NCBI GenBank assembly: GCA_016218005.1
Contig: JACRFF010000327.1
Location: forward strand, 1 to 6,101
Direction of reading: 5' to 3'
DNA from: Ignavibacteriales bacterium
GTDB lineage: Bacteria > Bacteroidota > Ignavibacteria > UBA10030
DNA length: 6,101 nt
How positions within the stretch are numbered: the stretch's first letter is position 1; each line of letters starts with the position of its first letter. Both the position numbers and the translations under genes were made by a program. Below the pieces are notes generated by a model. The model was not told where the DNA came from. It searched no databases and saw only the letters and a list, made by a program, of their open reading frames with translations. Below, one piece after another: positions 1 through 6,101 of the stretch.

Positions 1-1971
<1,971 letters not shown>

Positions 1972-1982
1972 CGGAACACCGA

Positions 1983-2186
1983 TTATTGCACGAGTTGGTA
2001 GCCGGCTTCGGCGATGGCATCGGCAAGTTGCTGGGGTCGGACTTTGGTCTCATCGAACTGTACCTTTGCCCCGCCGATCATAACATCCTCGACGATAACG
2101 TTGGCAAGTTTGCCGAGTTCCTTCCGTACAGACATCACGCAATGGTGGCACGACATGCCTTCGATCTTCAGTTCTTGAGTTGTCAT
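1983..2186 (-). CDS. copZ: Copper chaperone CopZ (stand-alone HMA domain)
   Basis: This is a 67-residue soluble protein made of a single heavy-metal-associated domain. It starts with a short strand, then GMSCHHC with metal ligands C13 and C16, and shows the beta-alpha-beta-beta-alpha-beta pattern ending in EAGYQLVQ. Such proteins bind Cu(I) in the cytoplasm and pass it by ligand exchange to the HMA domain of a CopA pump. The copA gene follows 11 bases downstream on the same strand, which supports that role. The ATG start is preceded by AAAGGA (2194-2199, minus strand) at a 7-base spacing, the clearest ribosome-binding site in the window. The length is normal for CopZ. A mercury-binding MerP-like role is less likely because there is no signal peptide and the partner pump is of the copper type. 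Confidence 0.92.
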   Translation of the reverse strand: MTTQELKIEGMSCHHCVMSVRKELGKLANVIVEDVMIGGAKVQFDETKVRPQQLADAIAEAGYQLVQ

Positions 2187-2193
2187 AGTGCAA

Positions 2194-2199
2194 TCCTTT
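2194..2199 (-). promoter_or_regulatory. Ribosome binding site of copZ
   Basis: The minus strand reads AAAGGA seven bases before the copZ ATG. It fits the anti-Shine-Dalgarno sequence well, in contrast to the weak or absent signals before copA, ackA and the helicase. Confidence 0.6.
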
Positions 2200-2215
2200 C
2201 ATTATTCTTTCGATT

Positions 2216-2223
2216 GAAATATA
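2216..2223 (-). promoter_or_regulatory. Candidate -10/-7 promoter element of copZA
   Basis: The minus strand reads TATATTTC about 30 bases before the copZ start. It resembles both a sigma-70 -10 box (TATATT) and the Bacteroidetes TAnnTTTG -7 box, with one mismatch at the last base. The region where a -35 box should lie is GC-rich or occupied by a repeat copy and has no recognisable -35 match. That is what an activator-dependent promoter would look like. The call rests on pattern only. Confidence 0.35.
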
Positions 2224-2238
2224 CGGCGCCGGGGGAGA

Positions 2239-2271
2239 GAAGTCGTTACAGAATTATCGGAATTGTTTACA
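2239..2271. promoter_or_regulatory. Imperfect 12-bp direct repeats, 21 bp apart: candidate AraC-type operator
   Basis: On the plus strand GAAGTCGTTACA (2239-2250) and GAATTGTTTACA (2260-2271) match at 9 of 12 positions, and their starts are exactly 21 bp apart, about two helical turns. AraC-family proteins typically bind two direct half-sites with this periodicity. The promoter-proximal copy would cover about -30 to -41 relative to a start near 2209, overlapping where a -35 box would be, as in class II activation. The regulator encoded just upstream is the obvious candidate ligand. This is inference from sequence pattern; binding is not shown. Confidence 0.35.
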
Positions 2272-2285
2272 AGATTTTGCGGAAC

Positions 2286-2314
2286 AAAAAACCGTTTCAC
2301 AACTACGGAACGGC
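2286..2314 (-). terminator. Putative intrinsic terminator after the HMA/AraC regulator gene
   Basis: On the minus strand a stem of about six pairs (GCCGTT with AACGGT, the outer pair G-U) can form around a 12-base loop, followed directly by a run of T (plus-strand A run 2286-2291). It lies about 47 bases after the regulator stop codon and upstream of the candidate copZA promoter. The stem is short and only moderately GC-rich, so termination may be partial. Confidence 0.4.
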
Positions 2315-2361
2315 ATCGGCTCTATCTGCCATCTTCTCTTGACCCGTACACCGTTCTCGTC

Positions 2362-2961
2362 TTACTTCACTCTGTCCAAAGGTATTCGCAATTCATGGCG
2401 CATTCCCTTGAACGCGCTCGGCGTAAGTCCGGTGACTTTTTTGAACTGCGCAGAAAGGTGTGCCACGCTGCTGTAACCAAGCTTGTCGGAAATTTCGCTT
2501 AGTGTCAGCTCCCCGTACTTTAGCAGCTCCTTCGCTCGCTCAATTCTCTGCAGGATGATGTACTGCTCGATCGTGATTCCTTCGACAGACGAGAAGAGCG
2601 TGCTTAACGAATGATAGTCGTGATGGAGATGGTTGGAAAGGTAGTCGGAAAAATTCTGGCGCAACGGTTCCTTGCTCAGGTCGCGCTGCACTACTTCGAG
2701 GATCTTGAGTTTGATCTGTTCAATGGTGCGCCGCCGTTTATCCTCGATGAGTTCAAAACCGTTCTCCGACAGCACGCGCCGGATAGCGTCGGTGTTGACC
2801 GGCTTTTTCGAAGAAACCTCTGCTTCGCCGAGAACGATTCGCCGTACGTCGAGACCCAGCTTGGTCAGTTCTTCGTTCACGACGCGAATGCACCGGTTGC
2901 AGACCATATTCTTGATATAGAGCGTGGCGATAGACGGAGATATGACCCTTGCTTTTGTCAT
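2362..2961 (-). CDS. AraC-family regulator with N-terminal HMA-like CxxC domain (probable copper-responsive activator)
   Basis: The product is 199 residues from the ATG at 2961. Residues 12-73 look like an HMA domain: a strand, then NMVCNRC (C21, C24), a helix, two strands, a helix and a final FELIED strand. A short linker helix (about 74-92) leads to an AraC-type DNA-binding domain. Its first helix-turn-helix lies near 103-147 and the second near 152-187, with the typical LSEISDKLGYSS and LSAQFKKVTGLTPSAF signatures. It lacks the usual AraC sugar-binding cupin domain. I infer that the CxxC domain senses Cu(I) or related thiophilic metal, perhaps by exchange with CopZ, and controls copZA downstream. 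Similar HMA-AraC proteins occur in Bacteroidetes-like genomes, to my recollection without a well-established gene name. The ATG follows a weak GAGAAG site; an in-frame TTG at 2979 would add six residues. The gene lies 29 bases after ackA. Confidence 0.88.
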   Translation of the reverse strand: MTKARVISPSIATLYIKNMVCNRCIRVVNEELTKLGLDVRRIVLGEAEVSSKKPVNTDAIRRVLSENGFELIEDKRRRTIEQIKLKILEVVQRDLSKEPLRQNFSDYLSNHLHHDYHSLSTLFSSVEGITIEQYIILQRIERAKELLKYGELTLSEISDKLGYSSVAHLSAQFKKVTGLTPSAFKGMRHELRIPLDRVK

Positions 2962-2990
2962 TGGGGTTCTTCTCTTCAAATTTCAGTAAG

Positions 2991-4238
2991 CTACCATCGG
3001 CGCGGCGCATCTTTGACGCATCGGACGGTATCGCGGGCGATTAGCAGCTCCTCGTTCGTCGGGATAACAAATGTCTTCACGCGCGAACTCTCTTTGCTGA
3101 TCACACCCTCTTTGCCGCCGGTTATTTTCGCGTTGAGGTTATCGTCAGTCTCGACGCCGAGCCATTCAAGTCCGGCGAGGATTCTCCGGCGTACGGTCGG
3201 TGAGTTTTCACCGATGCCTCCAGCGAAAATGATCGACTCCACGTTGCCAAGCTCCGCAAAATACGCGCCGATGTATTTCTTCACGCGTTGCGCAAAAATA
3301 TCGATCGCCAACGTTGCGCGGCGGTCCTGATGCTCGCGTTCCTCGTCTAACAAATCCCGCATGTCGTTGGTCAATCCGCTGAGGCCGAGCAAACCGGATT
3401 GCTTGTTGAGCAGCGCATCGATCTCGGAAAGCGACATGCCTTCCTTGTGCGCGAGAAATTCAATAACAGAAGGGTCGAGATCGCCGCCGCGCGTACCCAT
3501 CACTAATCCTTCGAGCGGCGTCATTCCCATCGACGTGTCAAACGATTCCCCCTGCTTGATCGCGCACGCCGAACAGCCGTTGCCAAGATGCAGCGTGATG
3601 ACGTTGGTTTCCTCTTTCGTCTTGCCTGTCAGTTGGCGATAGCGGAACGCAACGTACCGGTGCGAGGTGCCGTGAAATCCGTACCGCCGAATCTTGTGCC
3701 GACGATACAATTGATACGGAAGGGCGTACAGGTACGACGTCTCCGGCATGGTGGAGTGGAACGACGTATCGAAGACGGCAACCTGCGGGATGCCACCCCC
3801 CAGCAATTCGCGCGCGGCGTAAATGCCCTTGAGATTTGCAGGGTTGTGCAGCGGCGCCAGACCGATGCAATCCTCGATGCCGCCGATGACCTGCTCGTCG
3901 ATGACGGCCGACTTGGTGAAGTGCTCAGCGCCGTGTACCACGCGGTGGCCGACGGCGTGAATATCTGCCAGCGAATGAATGCCGGGAATTTGCGCCTCGG
4001 AAGAAATCATCCAGCGAATCACGTGGTCCAGCGCTTGCCGGTGGTCGCGCAACGGCGTCGCTTGCTTCACTGCCGGCTTGCCCGTGGCTTGATAGGTAAC
4101 GAGCGATTGACTCCCGATCCGTTCGATCAGGCCTTTCGCTTTCTGTTTGTCTTCATTCTTCTCGAACAGTTCGAGGTCGGTTTCGATGATCTGAAACTTG
4201 AGAGAGGAACTGCCGCAATTCAGGACGAGGATATTCAT
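2991..4238 (-). CDS. ackA: Acetate kinase
   Basis: This cytoplasmic enzyme interconverts acetyl phosphate + ADP with acetate + ATP, normally paired with phosphotransacetylase in acetate overflow or fermentation. The 415-residue product is close to the usual family length of about 400. The N-terminal NCGSSSLKF (7-15) forms the first phosphate-binding region. Expected active-site residues are all present: R99 in GHRVVHG, D157 in VFDTSFH, H189 in GFHGTSH, the HLGNG loop at 217-221, R250 in GTRGGDLDP, the FAGGIGENS adenine-binding loop at 338-346, and E397 in PTNEELLIARD. Butyrate or propionate kinase relatives are possible, but length and motifs favour AckA. No pta gene is in the window; instead a metal-type regulator follows after 29 bases on the same strand, which is unusual. 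The ATG start has no clear Shine-Dalgarno, but MNILVLNCGSSS is the standard family N-terminus. Confidence 0.97.
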   Translation of the reverse strand: MNILVLNCGSSSLKFQIIETDLELFEKNEDKQKAKGLIERIGSQSLVTYQATGKPAVKQATPLRDHRQALDHVIRWMISSEAQIPGIHSLADIHAVGHRVVHGAEHFTKSAVIDEQVIGGIEDCIGLAPLHNPANLKGIYAARELLGGGIPQVAVFDTSFHSTMPETSYLYALPYQLYRRHKIRRYGFHGTSHRYVAFRYRQLTGKTKEETNVITLHLGNGCSACAIKQGESFDTSMGMTPLEGLVMGTRGGDLDPSVIEFLAHKEGMSLSEIDALLNKQSGLLGLSGLTNDMRDLLDEEREHQDRRATLAIDIFAQRVKKYIGAYFAELGNVESIIFAGGIGENSPTVRRRILAGLEWLGVETDDNLNAKITGGKEGVISKESSRVKTFVIPTNEELLIARDTVRCVKDAPRRW

Positions 4239-4282
4239 AATGGTTTGCCGAGGGTTGTCGGTTCGGTAGTGGATGGTTGATT

Positions 4283-4314
4283 CAAAATTATTCCTTTATT
4301 GACCGAAACACAAG
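4283..4314 (-). promoter_or_regulatory. Candidate promoter of ackA
   Basis: On the minus strand TAATTTTG (4283-4290) matches the Bacteroidetes -7 consensus TAnnTTTG exactly. An upstream CTTG (4311-4314) sits 20 bases away, close to the roughly 19-base spacing of the -33 TTTG box. A sigma-70 reading (TTGTGT with TAATTT at 17 bases) is also possible. The transcript would have a leader of roughly 35-40 bases before the ackA ATG and would probably include the downstream regulator gene. Confidence 0.4.
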
Positions 4315-4363
4315 GCGGCTGAATTCCGTTTTTGTGCATTTTGAAGTATCTTAGACGCACGAA

Positions 4364-5359
4364 ATGAAAAAGTTCACACTCAAGACGCTTCCCGGCGACC
4401 ATCTCCATCTTGTTCAGCCGCAACGATTCAGTATCGACTATCGGCGCGAACTGAACGAAGCACAGCATGCCGCTGCCACGTCGGTCGACGGGCCGCACTT
4501 GATCATTGCCGGCGCCGGCACAGGCAAGACGCGCACCATCGTCTATCGTGTGTCGTACTTGGTGGAATTGGGCGTGAAGCCGGAACACATTCTCCTGCTG
4601 ACGTTCACACGCAAAGCGGCGCAAGAGATGATGCGGCGCGCAGCGATGTTGTTGGACAGCCGATGTGAGCGCATTGCCGGGGGAACGTTTCACTCGTTCG
4701 CCCATACCGTTCTACGCAAGCATGCCGGCCTCTTGGGATACGAACCGAACTTCACCATTCTCGACCAGACCGACGCCGAAGACGTCGTCAATCTCCTTCG
4801 CACGCGAATGAAGTTGGATACGAAGGAGAAACGGTTTCCGCGCAAAGAAACATTGTACGATCTCTACAGTCGCTCGATCAACACCCTCACGCCGGTGCCC
4901 GACCTGCTCAGTCAGGATTATCCTCACTACCTCGATCAACTTGACGACGTCCAAAAACTCCACACGGCGTACGTGCAATTCAAACGCCAGCACAATTTGA
5001 TGGACTACGACGACCTGTTGGTCAACCTAGCGTTGTTGCTGAAACAGAAAGAAGCGGTTCGCGCGGCGCTGTCGGAGCGATACAAGTACATTATGGTCGA
5101 TGAATACCAAGACACAAACCGTGTGCAGTCGGAGTTGGTGAAACTGCTGGCATTCAAACACCAGAACGTCATGGTCGTGGGGGATGATGCGCAGGCGATC
5201 TACGCTTTCCGCGGCTCGACGATCAGGAACATCCTTTCGTTCCCGCAAGAGTTTCCCTCCTGCACGGTGATCAAGCTGGAAGAAAATTTCCGCTCAACCC
5301 AGCCGATTTTGAATCTTGCCAACGAGATCCTCAATCGTGGGAGAAATTTCGGGCCGTGA
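4364..5359 (+). CDS. UvrD/PcrA-family ATP-dependent helicase, N-terminal part (motifs Q to IV)
   Basis: This is the N-terminal 331 residues of a superfamily 1A 3'-5' DNA helicase, acting in DNA repair or replication restart. In order I see the Q motif (LNEAQ, 30-34), Walker A AGAGTGKT (49-56), motif Ia LLTFTRKAAQEM (78-89), Ib GGTFHSFA (107-113), MDYDDLL (213-219), motif II VDEYQDTN (245-252), motif III VVGDDAQAIYAFRGS (271-285) and motif IV LEENFRSTQPIL (305-316). The frame then ends at TGA 5357-5359, long before motifs V and VI. The next frame carries the rest without a gap, so this is one helicase broken by a -1 shift near 5344-5357. A TATCTT box at 4347-4352 is very close to the ATG and there is no Shine-Dalgarno, so the start is the least certain part. 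The gene is divergent from ackA. Confidence 0.9.
   Translation: MKKFTLKTLPGDHLHLVQPQRFSIDYRRELNEAQHAAATSVDGPHLIIAGAGTGKTRTIVYRVSYLVELGVKPEHILLLTFTRKAAQEMMRRAAMLLDSRCERIAGGTFHSFAHTVLRKHAGLLGYEPNFTILDQTDAEDVVNLLRTRMKLDTKEKRFPRKETLYDLYSRSINTLTPVPDLLSQDYPHYLDQLDDVQKLHTAYVQFKRQHNLMDYDDLLVNLALLLKQKEAVRAALSERYKYIMVDEYQDTNRVQSELVKLLAFKHQNVMVVGDDAQAIYAFRGSTIRNILSFPQEFPSCTVIKLEENFRSTQPILNLANEILNRGRNFGP
5344..5350 (+). other. Frame junction in the helicase gene: slippery-type heptamer A_AAT_TTC
   Basis: In the upstream frame the codons read AGA AAT TTC GGG CCG TGA. The seven bases A AAT TTC have the X_XXY_YYZ form of a -1 slippery site, and -1 is the shift needed to enter the frame that carries the rest of the helicase. 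After slipping, translation would continue CGG GCC GTG ATG TAC. A lost base in the neighbouring GGG run (5339-5341) or GA-rich tract would explain the same data without recoding. Confidence 0.35.
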
Positions 5360-6101
5360 TGTACCGCAAAGAACTCTACACGCACAAGCCGGGCGGGTCG
5401 ATGCCGCACCTCGTGGCGGCGGAGACGGAGAACATGCAGTCGCGGTTCGTGGTGCAAAAAATTCTCGAACTGCGCGAGCAGGGCATTCCATTGGAAGAAA
5501 TGTCGGTGCTCTTCCGGTCGTCATTTCTGTCGTTCGATCTGGAGATCGAGTTGGCGAAGGCGAACATTCCCTTCGTAAAGTTCGGCGGATTCAAGTTCAT
5601 CGAAACGGCGCACGTGAAAGATGTGGTTGCATTCCTGCGCGTGCTCGAAAATCCGCGCGACGTGGTGTCGTGGAATCGAATTCTCTTGCTGATCGACGGC
5701 GTCGGTCCGCGCACCGCAGAGAAAGTGATTGATGACATTCTCAAGCGGCGCATTGCGGAGCCGTACGGTGATGAAACGCTGCCGACGACGAAGTTCTGGA
5801 TGCAGTTCAATCATTACGCCGACAATATTCAAAAATTGTTCTCGACGCTCAGAGAGGTTGCCAAGCCGAGCCTTCCGCCGGCAGAAAAAACGTTTCACAT
5901 CCTCAGCTACTACGAGCCGATGCTTCGCGCTCGATACGATGATCATCAGAAGCGGAAGAAAGACTTGGAGATGTTTCAAACCATCACCGAGCGGTACAAA
6001 GATCTCGCATCACTCCTTACCGACATCGCGCTTGAGCCGCCCAACCAAAGCATCGTCGATGTCGAATCGCCGGGGAAGGAAGAGGAGTTCCTGACGCTCT
6101 C
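5359..6101 (+). CDS. UvrD/PcrA-family helicase, C-terminal part (domain 2B onward; 3' end outside window)
   Basis: This 247-codon open stretch to the window end continues the helicase in the -1 frame. Counting from the ATG at 5359, residues 49-73 (SVLFRSSF...ANIPFVK) and FGGFKFIETAHVKD (75-88) match the conserved UvrD/PcrA segments for the second RecA domain and the entry to domain 2B. A helix-hairpin-helix-like GVGPRTAEKV lies at 114-123. The last readable residues, EEEFLTL, are where motif V (normally continuing into a HSAKG sequence) begins, so motifs V and VI lie beyond the edge. The ATG overlaps the upstream TGA in a TGATG arrangement, so reinitiation is conceivable, but no Shine-Dalgarno is evident. 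This part alone lacks Walker A and B and cannot be a helicase. It is most likely one gene with the preceding part, either through an indel or a recoding event. Confidence 0.85.
   Translation, partial: MYRKELYTHKPGGSMPHLVAAETENMQSRFVVQKILELREQGIPLEEMSVLFRSSFLSFDLEIELAKANIPFVKFGGFKFIETAHVKDVVAFLRVLENPRDVVSWNRILLLIDGVGPRTAEKVIDDILKRRIAEPYGDETLPTTKFWMQFNHYADNIQKLFSTLREVAKPSLPPAEKTFHILSYYEPMLRARYDDHQKRKKDLEMFQTITERYKDLASLLTDIALEPPNQSIVDVESPGKEEEFLTL

Noticed and set aside
2962..2979. In-frame TTG start adding six residues to the HMA/AraC regulator
   Set aside because: The ATG at 2961 is a stronger start codon, follows a GAGAAG site, and the extra MKRRTP residues are not part of the domain. It cannot be fully excluded.
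2611..3330. A 239-codon plus-strand frame spanning the regulator and the ackA 3' end
   Set aside because: It crosses the boundary of two well-supported genes on the other strand and shows no domain or ribosome-binding site.
3588..4280. A 230-codon plus-strand frame opposite ackA
   Set aside because: It is a shadow of the ackA frame: no family resemblance, and it runs through the ackA start and candidate promoter.
4299..4304. TTGACC on the plus strand as a -35 box for the helicase
   Set aside because: No acceptable -10 element lies 16-18 bases downstream (AATTCC is a poor match), so I did not call a promoter.
4235..4705. A 156-codon minus-strand frame covering the ackA-helicase gap and the helicase 5' end
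   Set aside because: It is antisense to the Walker A region of the helicase, overlaps the ackA start, and has no recognisable features.

Overview
The window looks like a bacterial chromosome segment of moderate GC content. Two things point, by inference only, to the Bacteroidetes/Chlorobi/Ignavibacteria (FCB) assemblage: an AraC-type regulator with an N-terminal HMA-like CxxC domain, an arrangement I associate with that group, and a promoter-like TAnnTTTG box upstream of ackA. Shine-Dalgarno signals are weak at most starts. No tRNA, rRNA, CRISPR array or insertion sequence was seen.

Layout. Positions 1-4238 hold four genes on the minus strand, read from high to low coordinates: acetate kinase (ackA), an HMA/AraC regulator, a small copper chaperone (copZ) and a P1B-type copper-exporting ATPase (copA, running off the left edge). 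ackA and the regulator are separated by only 29 bases and probably share a transcript. A 175-base gap with a plausible intrinsic terminator and a candidate promoter/operator separates them from copZA, whose two genes lie 11 bases apart. From 4364 to the right edge, divergently on the plus strand, lies a UvrD/PcrA-type helicase. Its reading frame breaks by -1 near 5344-5357, and the window ends as motif V begins.

How the genes work together. CopZ, the CopA N-terminus and the regulator N-terminus each carry one MxCxxC metal-binding domain (GMSCHHC, GMTCASC, NMVCNRC). This suggests a compact copper circuit in which the chaperone binds Cu(I), the pump exports it, and the regulator senses Cu(I) or Cu-loaded CopZ and controls copZA. 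Two imperfect direct repeats spaced exactly 21 bp lie just upstream of the likely copZA promoter, as expected for an AraC-family activator. Acetate kinase (acetyl phosphate + ADP to acetate + ATP) has every expected active-site residue, but its link with copper is unexplained.

Main points for a second look: the HMA/AraC regulator with its candidate operator, the ackA-regulator linkage, and the helicase frameshift. The frameshift falls on a slippery-type heptamer and an overlapping TGATG stop/start, so it could be an indel, a split gene or recoding.
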